Source: Pseudoneurospora amorphoporcata
Lineage: Eukaryota; Ascomycota; Sordariomycetes; Sordariales; Sordariaceae
Assembly (NCBI GenBank): GCA_033297205.1
Contig: MU859100.1
Span: forward strand, 1-64,000
Length of the DNA: 64,000 bases
Reading direction: 5' to 3'
Positions 10,526 through 21,111 of the stretch are shown here, piece by piece (the stretch's first letter is position 1; every line of letters begins with the position of its first letter). The notes below the pieces were generated by a model. The model made no database searches. It saw only the letters and a list, made by a program, of their open reading frames with translations, and was not told the origin of the DNA. A program made the translations under genes and the position numbers.

Positions 10526-12148
10526 GTTGCGTGGTGTCGTATAATGAGGCACGTATTCCCGCCGAGGTTTGATGAAGCGTCGTCGTGATGGAACAAATCA
10601 ATTTTTGGCGGGTCTCCAGGCCCAACGCCCGCTAACAAAATTGGCGCAATCGTTTAGCAAGTGTTGGTACCTAAACGCATAGGACGGAAGGCGGATGGCC
10701 CGTGCAGTTACGTCAGTCGTCAGCAGGGTCAGGGCCATCTTCGGAGATGTCGGTCAGGGTCGCTTGAAACAACAAACAGGGTGGAACTGATGGATGGTGC
10801 AATCGAGCGGTGACACACAGGCGCCACCAACCCGACACGTCCAGCAACATCATCGCGACTATCATGGCTGCAGATTGGCAGGAAAATGCATCAAGTGGAA
10901 GGATGATCATTGCGGCTCAATACAGAGCAACATTGAGAGAGAACGAGATTGACAAAGACAACGATGAAATACGGTATTTGGTTGTGGAGAAGTCAACCAA
11001 AAAAAAGACCCATACACCCATCAACGACATGATGAATGGAGTCCGACAGAAGTTCTTGTTCTGGGGAAGAATCAATTGCGGACTTGAACTGAAGTCCCGC
11101 CCGACAAGTTATTTCCCAACGTTATGTTCCTTCCACATTGAAGAAAGTGGACAGCAGGATACTCACGCCTAGAAACATCGCGACTTCCGAAAATGGAAGT
11201 CTTCAATTTCTCGAGCAATCTGGCCCAAGTACATGTCGAAGGGGTCTCGCAAAATTAACCCAAACATCCTACGGTCAATACAGATTTTCAAGCGTCTCTT
11301 CTATTTATTTAACTGCACCCTCTTGACATAATTCCAATTAAAGCATTTCCGGTTGACTCGGTCAAATGCATTTCCAGTTCCGTGTGACCCCTACAACTGT
11401 TTTGCGACGACGGTCTTTTATAGCCAGAGCGAGGCGTATTGGACTGTCCATGTTTGGTTTATTTCTACGACCCCTTCGCCTGTCAATCCATCTGCGAGGG
11501 GCTGAGGGCATCTCAGTCATTGAGACAAGCAACCTGGAAGCGACGAAGGACCTGGTCGACCTGTTTCGCACAAGCTCAATAACGCTCCAATGACAGACAA
11601 AGTGACGAAGAAGCGGTTACTAACTGCAAGACAGATTGGACGAACCTGTAATGGAAGCACGGTGAATAACACTAGCTCCCAATTCACAATAGCAAAGAAG
11701 GCATCCAGAATAGCAAGAAGGAAACTGGGAACCAGCAAGTCGACTCAGGTCCCGACGGGACATCCGAGTCACTCCTTCAGTCCTGGACCTTCCGTGAGGT
11801 GGTGAAGAGGTCGCACCTTCCTCCAAAATGCCACTATAAAATTACCAGTCCGGTCATCGGTCTCCGGATTGTCAACTTGACAAGGCAAGAACCCACATCC
11901 GTCAAAATCCCAATCGATCGATACGCGCCTTCCAAAAAAAGTCACAAGCAAGACTACAACCCACAGAGATTATCAAGGCAAGAACTTTCCTCTCAGAACC
12001 CACAGCCATCACCCCGCGTCATCTCGCGATAACTAAGTCAAGCAACCAACCCGCGACTTCCAACGCAAGTCACAAGCAAGTCACAAGCAATACCCAATAC
12101 CACAAAGAACCAAACAGTCAAGAACGTTGTACCCACTGCATCTCTACA
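10526..12148. other. Intergenic, no gene seen
   Basis: This 1.6-kb space separates the AlkB promoter side from the first Lys/Glu-rich small gene. Short frames near 10810-11172 and 11366-11805 have no domain. Repeated AAGTCACAAGCA words occur at about 11938 and 12066-12090, probably in the promoter or leader of the gene at 12149. Confidence 0.45.
11835..11840 (+). promoter_or_regulatory. Possible TATA box
   Basis: TATAAA in the context CACTATAAAA, about 314 bp upstream of the ATG at 12149. This distance is longer than for the sister genes, so the leader may contain an unseen intron or the match may be chance. Confidence 0.3.
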
Positions 12149-12422
12149 ATGCCGCCATTCAACGTGTACCTCAACGCTTTAACCCAGCATGACGCTGTCT
12201 ATCTGTATGTTGTTACTGAGTCCTTTTTCACTCCTTCATCACTCTTTCAAACACTAACCTTGTCACGCGTCATCTAGGTCCTTCAAGCGCAGGCGCGAGG
12301 CCGAGGAAGCGGAGAGAGAGAAGGAGAAGAGAAGGCAGGAGCGGGAGATGAAGAAGAAGGCCAAGGAGCTGAAGAAGAAGAAGGAGCACGAGACTGAGGA
12401 AGCTGCCAAGATGAGCAAGTAA
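12149..12422 (+). CDS. Small Lys/Glu-rich helical protein (family member 1)
   Basis: Two exons, 12149-12204 and 12278-12422, give 66 residues. The 73-nt intron starts GTATGT, contains ACTAAC and ends CATCTAG. Exon 1 encodes MPPFNVYLNALTQHDAVYL. Exon 2 encodes a highly charged segment rich in Arg, Lys and Glu (SFKRRREAEEAEREKEKRRQ and so on, ending AAKMSK) that should form a single long helix or coiled coil. The intron is in phase 2, as in three similar genes downstream at 12974, 14176 and 15095. I do not recognise the family. Low-complexity charge alone does not prove homology, but the shared gene structure does argue for it. Function unknown. Confidence 0.6.
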
Positions 12423-12820
12423 TCTCGTCTTCCCCGCCTGGTCTCAGTCTGTTAGTCAGGATGCGCCTTCCTTGACTTCTTCTGTTACGTGATGGGGAGA
12501 AGGTGAGGGGAGCCTGAGATCGAGAAACTTTGATTGCGATGTCATCATCATTGTGGAATCAATACCTTGGCAAGAAGGAAGAAGTGAGGGATGGCAGTAG
12601 GAACGTGGGACTTCCATTTGGAGCGACGGGAGTGAGTGGTTTCGAGTCCAGACTTGGCCAACGAGGCAAGATGAAGTCCATCGCCACAGTTTGCGCATCA
12701 CAGGAACCAGTTCTAGATGCCCAACGCACAGAATTACGGTAGACAAAACACATCTCAAGGGTCAAGCGTTCAAGATGGCCAACCTCTGAACAGATTGCCT
12801 CAAGCTCGATAACAAATCAC

Positions 12821-12826
12821 TATAAG
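12821..12826 (+). promoter_or_regulatory. Possible TATA box of the small gene at 12974
   Basis: TATAAG in the context TCACTATAAGAC, 153 bp upstream of the ATG. The sister genes at 14176 and 15095 have TATA words 148 and 140 bp upstream, so the spacing is similar. Confidence 0.45.
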
Positions 12827-12973
12827 ACTTCCCTTACTCTCCTCCTGTGATCAGTCTCAAAACTCTCATTTTCCATCATCATCAAAGCAACCGTGACATC
12901 GTGACAACTTCCCACCCACACCGCACTTGCCACAACCAACCAACCAACCAACAACATATACTCCAAGTCCAAC

Positions 12974-13293
12974 ATGTCTGACAGGAAGTACCCCGGGTAC
13001 GTCATCATATTTATACACCCAGCTAACCACGGCAGCTCCTGCATGACTCTCTTCTCCCCCTTGTCCCAACTACCCGTTGTCAAACACCCCAAGTCTGGCT
13101 AACACTCTTTTGTTTCACATTGTTCAGTAGACCAGGCTCCTCCACAGCCACGGGCGGCCGCTCAGACGGAAGGAACGAAAAGACAACGAAAGAAGAGGCA
13201 AAGAGAATGAAGGAGGAGAAGCATCCTGAGAAGAAGGATGCTTACAAGTCCACGGGGTCGGAGGAGAAGGAGAAGAAGAAGGAGGGGAAGTAA
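12974..13293 (+). CDS. Small Lys/Glu-rich protein (family member 2)
   Basis: Two exons, 12974-12996 and 13128-13293, give 62 residues. Exon 1 encodes only MSDRKYPG. The 131-nt intron starts GTACGT, has GCTAAC and ends TTGTTCAG; an alternative acceptor lies three bases further (CAGTAG), which would drop one Arg. Exon 2 reads RPGSSTATGGRSDGRNEKTT, then a Lys/Glu-rich tail (EEAKRMKEEKHPEKKDAYKS) ending EKEKKKEGK. The phase-2 intron and the MSD start match member 3. The family is not recognised. A short cytosolic or nuclear, largely disordered or helical protein is the most I can infer. Confidence 0.6.
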
Positions 13294-14175
13294 GGACTCA
13301 TTTGGGAATTTCAATACCTCTACCTACCTTATCTGGGATAGATCCCGTTGAGTATATTAGGAGTATGTACCAAGCTATCAAAATAGAGGTACCATTAGAT
13401 TTGTATGAACATTCAGCGAGTTGAATGTTGCCCGGATTTTACCATACGGAGGCTGCGGTTGGATATCATCGTCAGGACTGAGAAAACCTAGAGACGTAAT
13501 TCTAGATCTAACGAGTACCTACTATCGACGCCACAAGTGGCCACGGAAAAACATCCAGACAGTTGAGTTGCCGAGATTGATATGATAACCGGGAGGTACA
13601 TGATAGGCAACTGAAATCGTCTTGCTTTTCTCCGCTTGCTTTGCCATGACCTTTGTCTCGCTTGCCTCGGTGTTCCTTGCCCTATGTGCTACGCTGGCTG
13701 GATTTGGCAGCAGACTGTTTGTAAGTTGGAATGGAAGCCGAGGGCGAGTTGGAGGTAGCTGTTGGAAAAATGTTTGCAATGGAAGCTCTAGAAGGGTACG
13801 GTAGATAGAGTATTTGCCAATTCACAACACGTCCGAGTGTAACCCACAAAAGCAAGCAGCTCCTTTGCTTGCGTCGAGATTACATGAGGATGATGCACGA
13901 GCTTCTGAATCTTGAGAGTCTCGCCCCATGAAGCATACCTTAGCAAATAGCTGAGGTAGGTGCCCTCACAAGTAAGTGCCCGCTCAAACTTGCCCGGGAA
14001 GGTCAGCAGTTTGCCCCGAGGCAAAGGTATAAAGGCCATGCCCATCTGCCCGTTGTTTCCCGGATTCTCTTTCTTTCTTCCAGCATCCAGAACACCACTA
14101 CCAGAGGCACTACCTACATTTATTGTTCAACGTATTCACCTACCTACCCAAAGTCAAACTGAATCAAACAACAAA
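13294..14175. other. Intergenic, no supported gene
   Basis: This space lies between small-gene members 2 and 3. A minus-strand frame at 13522-13779 contains a charged word (ETKVMAKQAEKSK) that faintly recalls the family tail, but it has no matching exon structure. I leave it uncalled. Confidence 0.45.
14028..14034 (+). promoter_or_regulatory. Possible TATA box of the small gene at 14176
   Basis: TATAAAG in the context AGGTATAAAGGCC, 148 bp upstream of the ATG. The same AGGTATAAAG word occurs upstream of the next sister gene. Confidence 0.5.
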
Positions 14176-14449
14176 ATGTCCGACAACCGGTATGTCCTCG
14201 ACTGCCTCCGTCGTCCTCGTCTGCTTTCTCTTTACGCTACTCGCTTTATACGTAGACCGTATGCTGACCTCCTGGTTCCTCAGCGACGCTGCTAAGGAAG
14301 CTGAAAAGAGGAAGGAGGAGGACAAGAAGAGGAGAAAGGAATTAGCGGACAAGTTGAGACAGGAGGAGATCAAGAGGAGGAGGGAGGCGAAGGAGGAGAA
14401 GAGAAAAGAGCAGAAGAAGAGGGAGGAGGAGGCTGCTAAGAGCAAGTAG
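14176..14449 (+). CDS. Small Lys/Glu-rich helical protein (family member 3)
   Basis: Two exons, 14176-14189 and 14284-14449, give 59 residues. Exon 1 is only 14 nt (MSDN plus two bases of an Arg codon). The 94-nt intron starts GTATGT and ends GTTCCTCAG, in phase 2. Exon 2 encodes an uninterrupted run of Glu, Lys and Arg (RDAAKEAEKRKEEDKKRRKE through EEEAAKSK), predicted to be a single alpha helix. Its ending AAKSK resembles AAKMSK of member 1. A 14-nt coding exon 1 would be missed by most gene finders. Function is unknown. Confidence 0.6.
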
Positions 14450-15094
14450 ACTTGATGTACTTCTTGGATCAGCTTGAGCTGGGTGAACCTTGGGTGTTCA
14501 ACATCAGGTTGGCCGTGCGAACTCTAGTGATGATGTTGTAAGCATCGGTGGATTTGACGAGTGGAATGGAATAGAAGAGGCTAGTGCAAGTATTTCGTGG
14601 GAATAATGGAAGATTGCCGTGCTTATTAAATAATTAACTTGGCTGAAAGCGTGAGGCAACGCCAAGTTGATTCGGTATACTCGCGTACTTTCCATTAGAG
14701 CCTCTGCTCGCAGCTTATGAAGCCTCATTTAATGAGTCCCTAGTCGGTGTGCTTGTGCTTCGTTGAAATTGCGCGAATGTGTCTTTGTATCTCTTCCTCG
14801 GTTGCACTTGCTGAAACAAGACGGGATGAAGTCAATACCATAATACATCCCGCGCCAAGACCTCAAAGGCCCAACACTCTGAAGCAAATCAAACGGCCTT
14901 TTTGAAGGGAACCATCCAAGATCCCGTGGCAGTAAGACATAGGGCACACGTAGGTATAAAGACCCTTGTCCTGCTGACGGTCAGTGACTTGCGTTTTATT
15001 CCACTACCAAACCAAGCAGCAAAGTCCAGTACAACACACACACCTTTTTTTCCAGTTTGCACAGGTACAATACCTTGTAACCAAAGCCGCAAAC
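14450..15094. other. Intergenic, promoter of small gene 4
   Basis: No gene is seen. The only notable signal is the TATA word near 14955. Confidence 0.5.
14955..14960 (+). promoter_or_regulatory. Possible TATA box of the small gene at 15095
   Basis: TATAAA in the context AGGTATAAAGACC, 140 bp upstream of the ATG, matching the word and spacing of the upstream sister gene. Confidence 0.5.
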
Positions 15095-15379
15095 ATGGTA
15101 ATCTTGGACAACAGGTACGTCGTCAGTTAGCCTGTCAAACAGAGAATCCTACCTACCTAGGTACCTTACTTAACCTGCAACTTAATTTCCAGTGACGATT
15201 CTCAAGCAAAGATGCAAAAGGCTCTAGAGGAGGACCAAAAGAAGGCGAGAGAAGAAGAGGAGAGGAAGAAGAAGGAGCGAGAAGAGGAGGAAAAGAAGCA
15301 AAAGGAGGAAGAGAGTGCTCGGCAGGCACGGGTCCGGAACACGTATTCTTTTACTGTTATACTGGGAAAGCCGCAGTGA
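15095..15379 (+). CDS. Small Lys/Glu-rich helical protein (family member 4)
   Basis: Two exons, 15095-15114 and 15193-15379, give 68 residues. Exon 1 encodes MVILDN plus two bases. The 78-nt intron starts GTACGT, contains TTAACC and ends AATTTCCAG, again in phase 2. Exon 2 starts DDSQAKMQKALEEDQKKARE, continues as a Glu/Lys-rich helix, and unlike its sisters ends with a hydrophobic tail (NTYSFTVILGKPQ). That tail could be a docking motif or the result of a changed stop. Family unknown, function unknown. Confidence 0.58.
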
Positions 15380-17940
15380 TGCCCTGGGTATCACTAGTAG
15401 GTTCCTGAGTAGGTAGGTACGTGGGGGGTTTGAAGGGAAAGTCGGACGGGATTGGAACACCTCCCCTCCACTTGAGATTTCGTGGGTTGCCAGGGAGGTA
15501 AGCGCGATGAGTACAGGTAACGTTGTACTAAGTCACTCAGCATCGGGGCGGGTAGGGCTGAGCTGACTGCCAGTCTGCTGGCTGAGTATGGAACATCGGT
15601 TTCCGTCGGTGGTGCTCGGTGGAATGAAAAGATGGGTAGGCGTGTAGAAAAGCCATTCATACATGTACCGAGAGGGATCAGGATTATTGGGTGATGAACG
15701 TGGGGGGAGTGCTTGTAGGCGCTGTGGAAAGATGTGACATGATCCTGTGGTTTTTCTCATGACTGTTCCTTTTCAAGTTGTTGAAACCCCCCGTGCGATC
15801 GTGGCTGGTTCAAGTAGGGCTTCAGGAACCATTCTGTCTTACAAGCTGAGCGGTAGTTCCTGCAGACAATGCAAGCCATCCCACGCCTTCAGGAACTGAC
15901 GTTCATGACAACACGGCCCAGGAGATCCAGGCAGCTGGTTTGCACAAGGTTGCACAAAAAGTAATTCCCCGGCTGGTGCGGCACGGTCTATCCCCATTAT
16001 TCTAGAAAAAAATCGATTGTATTACTCACAAAACTTGTGTGCCGAAGACTAGTCCGACGTCCTCGGATGGGGATGCCGTCGTTTTACCTGATCGAGTGGA
16101 TGAAACAGTCACAGCGCTGTGGATGCGATACGAGGATGGTACCAAAGTTACGGTAAGATTCAGGGCTGAGCAACCACGGACGGACACTCGCTCACTTGGC
16201 CGTTGAAACCCGGCAAGCCTGGGCCATATTCAGATTGTCACAAAAACCTGCCAATCGCATTTCTAATGGTTTTATCTACTCGCTGAGGATATTCACATGT
16301 TTATTTACGTGGTTCAATGTTTTGGCCTGCTCCAACAAGCAGCTGTTGGGCCCGTGCCCCTCACCTCTTCACGGCAGAATGACCAACAAACAACAAAGTT
16401 ACACTACGGCCCTTTCCCTCCCGTCTGACCGAATTGCGGTATTACACAGCCCCCTAAGCCACCTGGCACACCCGTTACCACGGAAGATTCGGGGTCTTTC
16501 AGGGACCTGAGAGGGCACAGACGGGAGCTGCCTGGAAGTGGGGGCCCCGCGTAAGACCAAGCGTCCCGCCACATTCCGTCCCGCGCCGTCGGAAGACATC
16601 ATAGGTTGCCATCTCCAAACCATCACCAACGACAAGAAACTATCACCAACATCTTGTCGATCTCTAGAAATGATCGTTCATCAATACGCAACGCAATCTA
16701 TCCAACGCATCTTGACCATTTGCATTCAATTGAACCATGCCAATGCAACCACTTAACTTGCAAACGCAGAAACGGGATTTTCCTCGCATTCCTCCCAGAT
16801 CCCTGCGAGGAGGATCTGAGGCCGGTGTGTGTCACCACCGATGTAACTATGCAGCCCTACAATGGTGATCTTCTAGAACAAGACACAGCGAGGACAGTGC
16901 CACCATTCTCGGTGGGGGGAACGACGCCAGGCTTCCAAATACGCAGAGTCCTAGACCCAGAATGGCTTCGTGTTTCGAGCATTTTTTGCATAATTCTCCC
17001 GCCGGCATCACTCCCCATGGTCCCCGTGGGCCCCTGTGGGTATGGCTGACGGAAGGCGCAACGTTCTATCGGTCGGTAGGTGGCAGAGAGGCCTGGTGTT
17101 GGCATCGCGCGCACTGGCGTTGGCCTGGATCCCTATTCCCTACCACCAGAGAACCAGGAGTGGTCACTGGCGCTGGTGTGCCTCTCCCTGACAATCGGGA
17201 ATTGAGGCTCCAAATGGATTTTGACGAACGACAATATCTGCGCCGCTCAGTTGTGACCGACGTGGATCTGCCATACTTGTGAGTCTGTGAGGCGTAGGCC
17301 CCGATAATAATTCACCGTGCCGCACTAACTTCTCTAGTCACAGTCATGGCACAGACAGGCCCTCTTTTTGGACGGCCCTAGTGCCAAAAACTTCCACTCG
17401 TGATGACCTCAGAACTGGGCCTCTCTATTGGTGGTCATCCCGACGGCACGGCTTTTGACAAGGGAATTGGTCCAGACTCGAAAACCCGAGAGACGCCCGG
17501 GATTCACAAATACCGTCGGGCTGAGCGAACATGGACCCCAACCTTCAAGGCTTCAACCTCTGGGAGAAGGATGTGATGTTCACACCAAGATCACAGTGCT
17601 TTGCCCTCAGGCAGCAATTTGGGGGCTCTCCTCTGTCACATCAGTCATCTTTCCTGGTCCTTACTGAGCGCGACTGCGCTGAGGACTGAGGCTTGGATAA
17701 TCTTGGACATCACACCGACGGCATCATACTCATCGCGATAGGGGTTGGACAAAGAGATATATAAGACCTGACGTTGTTCATCTTTGGAATACCATCTTGA
17801 CATCACCAACAAGCATTCCAATCAATACAAAGACAAGCGCAACAGAAACAACAAGTCCAACACACACCCTAACCTTTCACCCCTTCCATCCCTCCTTAAA
17901 ACCGACATTACCACCAACAGACAGCCTTCAACTCCTCACA
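15380..17940. other. Intergenic, 2.5 kb without a supported gene
   Basis: Short overlapping frames exist, for example 16606-17049 and 16962-17282 on the plus strand, but none shows a domain, a family match or a clean splice pattern. The last 200 bases are the promoter and pyrimidine-rich leader of the repeat precursor gene. Confidence 0.45.
17757..17765 (+). promoter_or_regulatory. TATA box of the repeat precursor gene
   Basis: ATATATAAG lies about 180 bp upstream of the ATG at 17941 and is followed by a CA- and CT-rich leader typical of a highly expressed fungal gene. Confidence 0.5.
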
Positions 17941-18765
17941 ATGAAGAACATTATCCTCCTCACCGTTTCCCTCCTCGCGGCCTCCACCGCCGCCCTACCT
18001 ACTCCTCCCTCTTCCACCTCCAACTCCCTTTCCGCCGCTGACCCCGACTGTGGTCGAAGCGGCTACAACTGCGGAGACCCTGAGCCTTCGGGCACCCCGG
18101 TCTCTATCACCGGTAGCGGCCGGAGTGGGTACAACAAGGCCCGTGATCAACAAGCCGACACCGACGGGAGAAGTGGCTACAACAAGCGCGCTCCTGGGGG
18201 GCGGAGCGGCTACAACAAGGTTGATGAGGAGGTCGAGGTTTCCGTGACTGCGGATACCGACGGCCGAAGCGGTTATAGCAAGCGGCCGGACACGGATGGC
18301 CGAAGCGGCTATAACGGCGAAGACGACGGCACCTTTTCCGTCACTGGTGGTAGGAGTGGTTACAACAAGGTCCGGGAAGCTGAGCAGTCCGCTGATACCG
18401 ATGGCCGAAGTGGCTACAACAAGCGTACTCCCGGTGGACGGAGCGGATACAACAAGGCCCGTGACCAGCAGGCCGACATCGATGGACGCAGTGGGTACAA
18501 CAAGCGCACCTCCACCGACAACAACGCGCCGGTTGATGGGCAGACTCCTTCCGTCACCCGTGGTCATAAGCGCGCTGATACCGATGACCGAAGCGGCTAT
18601 AACGGCGAAGGCGAGACTGTCTCGGTGACCAGTGGCCGCAGCGGTTACAAGAAGATCCGCGACCAACAGGCTGATACCGATGGACGCAGTGGGTACAACA
18701 AGCGTGCTCCCGGGCCTGGTAGGAGCGGATATAACGGCGTCGAGGATGATGCCGAGAGAAACTAA
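17941..18765 (+). CDS. Secreted Kex2-processed repeat peptide precursor (14 GRSGYN-type repeats)
   Basis: Intronless, 274 residues. The ATG at 17941 was chosen because it opens a signal peptide (MKNIILLTVSLLAASTAA); an upstream in-frame ATG at 17797 would bury it. After the leader come 14 copies of GRSGYN or a one-residue variant (GRSGYS, DRSGYN, GRSGYK). Many sit in the context DTDGRSGYNKR. Six Lys-Arg pairs (after GYN, GYS or GH) are candidate Kex2 sites, and several are followed by AP or TP, which Ste13-type dipeptidases can trim. The first copy is flanked by cysteines (DCGRSGYNCG). A larger unit of about 75-80 residues is repeated about 2.5 times. This architecture fits fungal Kex2-processed repeat proteins: pheromone-like peptides, surface peptides, or precursors of ribosomal cyclic peptides of the dikaritin type. 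No DUF3328/UstY oxidase is visible in the window, so a RiPP product is unproven. It is not one of the usual Sordariales pheromone precursors by sequence. Confidence 0.85.
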   Translation: MKNIILLTVSLLAASTAALPTPPSSTSNSLSAADPDCGRSGYNCGDPEPSGTPVSITGSGRSGYNKARDQQADTDGRSGYNKRAPGGRSGYNKVDEEVEVSVTADTDGRSGYSKRPDTDGRSGYNGEDDGTFSVTGGRSGYNKVREAEQSADTDGRSGYNKRTPGGRSGYNKARDQQADIDGRSGYNKRTSTDNNAPVDGQTPSVTRGHKRADTDDRSGYNGEGETVSVTSGRSGYKKIRDQQADTDGRSGYNKRAPGPGRSGYNGVEDDAERN

Positions 18766-21111
18766 GGGGACAGTACTGGGCACATGTGTTGGGTTCGCAT
18801 CGGCGGATATTTGCCTTTTGGTCTTTGGATATAACATTCTACCGGAGTTGCATGGTGTTTGGGGTGTTTGATTGCTCAGGGTTGGCACCTAATAGCCGTT
18901 GTAAACTGGTGGTTATCTGCTTTTGGGGGCCCTGGTGGACTGTTTTTTTGGGTAGAACTTGGAAGCGCCGGGCGGGGCTGCAAGCATCGCGAGATGCCGG
19001 GTTGGGCGGTCTGGTGTTTTCCTTTTCGTACTACAGCATACGGAAGATTTCCACGAGTCACCTCACTAGATATCTTGTTTTGGGTAGAAACCTGTATACC
19101 TATACAAATATTTACAGATTTACTTATTACTTTTGCTCATGTTCCTGATGATGGTGAGGCGCCTCTCCGCCATCGTGAAGTCTCGCGGCTATAGTGGCTT
19201 CAGGGGCTTCAGCGCTTCCAGGTGTTCGTACTACCTCACAGTACCTAAAGGTAATGTGATGACGGGAACACCTTGAAACGCCGTGAGCGGACCCACATTC
19301 CCGGTGTCTCTTGCCATGTTAGTGTTAACCACGATGAGGACACTCGTCGAAACCTCGCTCTTTCCCCCAAAATGGCCTTCTGGCATAATCTGTTTATTTC
19401 CTTCCAATTCTTTTATGCAGACCGCGCGTTGTTCCTTCTTGGCCGCTCCTGTTCTGCCCAGTGTCCTTTGGGTCTCGCATGTGCCTGCTTTATCGCCGAC
19501 TTTTTTTCTTTTACCAGCTGAGCCTGCTGAGGCCACATCCAGGGAAGCCACAAGGGGCACTGGGCCTCACAGCACTGGACTGGGGAACTCATTTTTCGAC
19601 GTAACACCAACACCGATATCGACGCATCACCACCCCTTGGGTCGTCTTCCCAAACTGTTTTTCTTTGATAGTTGATACCTCTATTCTTCCAAGAAGTCCG
19701 GTATTAGACATGCCTCCCCTATTCAAGCCTCACGCGCCACGTTACACAGTCTGCTGTGCCTGACGGTGGTACCTGCATGCGCGGCTTACACCAGCTTCCA
19801 ATTTCGCACCAAAACCGAAATTTTCGGACTCTCAACGCCGTACCTAGTCGGAAAGATGACGTGAGGTTTATATTTTTCTAGCGACAGCCAGCCACCCCGA
19901 ACCATATCGCAGTCAGTCTGTTCAGCTGCCCAGCCCTACCTATTTTTTACCCTTTTGCGTCGGGACCACAGCTTAAAATCTCAAAGTTTGGTGTGGGTTT
20001 TGCTATCCTAGTCTAGGAATCTCGGTATTCAGGTCATTTCTGATACATTCCTGTTGTAGTCCAGGCTCCGGAACACGTGGTTGACAATTTTGTGGGGCTG
20101 CCCTACCTGAGCGGGCGGAGCTTGGCTGTACCTCCGGAGGTCCGGCAGGGGAAAAGAATGGGACTGCGCGTGGGAATGGTCCGAGCCCCGGAGTCGGACC
20201 TGGAAGCTATGCCTTTGGTTTTTTGGACGTATCGCCGGTAGATGGGAGCGATCATCTTAGACCGGTGAGGTGCATGTTTCCGCTCAAACTGGTGAGGCTT
20301 TTCGTTACAGTCACGATGTGTGAGATTCTGATTCTCAAATAAATCTTGACCGGCTAACCTTGTGTTGTGATGGTGATAACATCATGGCTCATTACGGCCG
20401 ACTCGCCACTGGCAAACACAAAAGCGAAGACACAGTTGTCCGGCGCAGTTGAACCTTCGATTTGCCTGTTTAAGCCGCTTTTGAGTGGCATGATAACATT
20501 GCGGCTGCAACTCTTGCAGATCGATTACTTACTGCGCACCTTCTCGCTTTTGGGTGAACAAGTGTCGTTCTGCTGTCCATCGTGATTATTACAACGGTGA
20601 CTGGAACATGTTTGGACTGCGATGCTGCTCTCGGTGAAAAGGGCGGCCCCAGCGACTTTTTCGTGTATTTCGCTCCGTTACCTATTTGGTTATCATCAAA
20701 GAGCAGATTACGGTCCACGTCCCCGGGCGATGCAGCGCAGTCTACGTATTTCTATGCCCGATGCCAATGCCTATGCACCAGGTCGAGTTGGCCACAGTCA
20801 ATGCAACAAATATTTCGACAAGCGTCATGTCCGTCGAAAAAAGATGGTTGCTGCACACCGGATTTTTGGCAACCAGTTTTCTAGTATTAGATATAAAGAG
20901 GCCTGATTCCCCTCTTCGGTCATCTTTTCCTCCTTCTTCAGTTATCTTTTCGTACTTCTTCAGCTTTCCTAGACCTGGCGTCTATATCACATACATCGAC
21001 TCTCCAGACGTTCTCATGTTCCATGCACGACGATAATTGTTGAGATCCATGGGTCTTACCTACGGGGTCCTGTCTGACGACACTATCGCCACGCCTGACT
21101 TTCCGACCACA
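18766..21111. other. Intergenic, 2.3 kb without a supported gene
   Basis: This space holds the 3' region of the repeat precursor and the promoter of the F-box gene. The longest frames (19283-19675, 20686-21036) have no recognisable domain. I searched by eye for the HxxHC motifs of UstY-type oxidases in the translated frames and found none. Confidence 0.45.

Noticed and set aside
13522..13779. Possible fifth Lys/Glu-rich family member on the minus strand
   Set aside because: Only a short charged word resembles the family tail; no matching exon 1 or phase-2 intron was found.
16606..17282. Overlapping plus-strand frames of 147 and 106 codons
   Set aside because: No domain or plausible splice joining them; sequence looks non-coding.
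17941..18765. Repeat precursor as a CRISPR-like or satellite repeat array
   Set aside because: Repeats vary at third codon positions while the peptide is kept, and spacing differs, so selection is on the protein.
17995..18888. 297-codon minus-strand frame over the repeat precursor
   Set aside because: It arises from the repeated codons of the opposite strand; the plus strand has the signal peptide and processing sites.
18766..21111. UstY/DUF3328 oxidase gene next to the repeat precursor
   Set aside because: Looked for HxxHC-type motifs in frames there and saw none; the RiPP idea therefore lacks local support.
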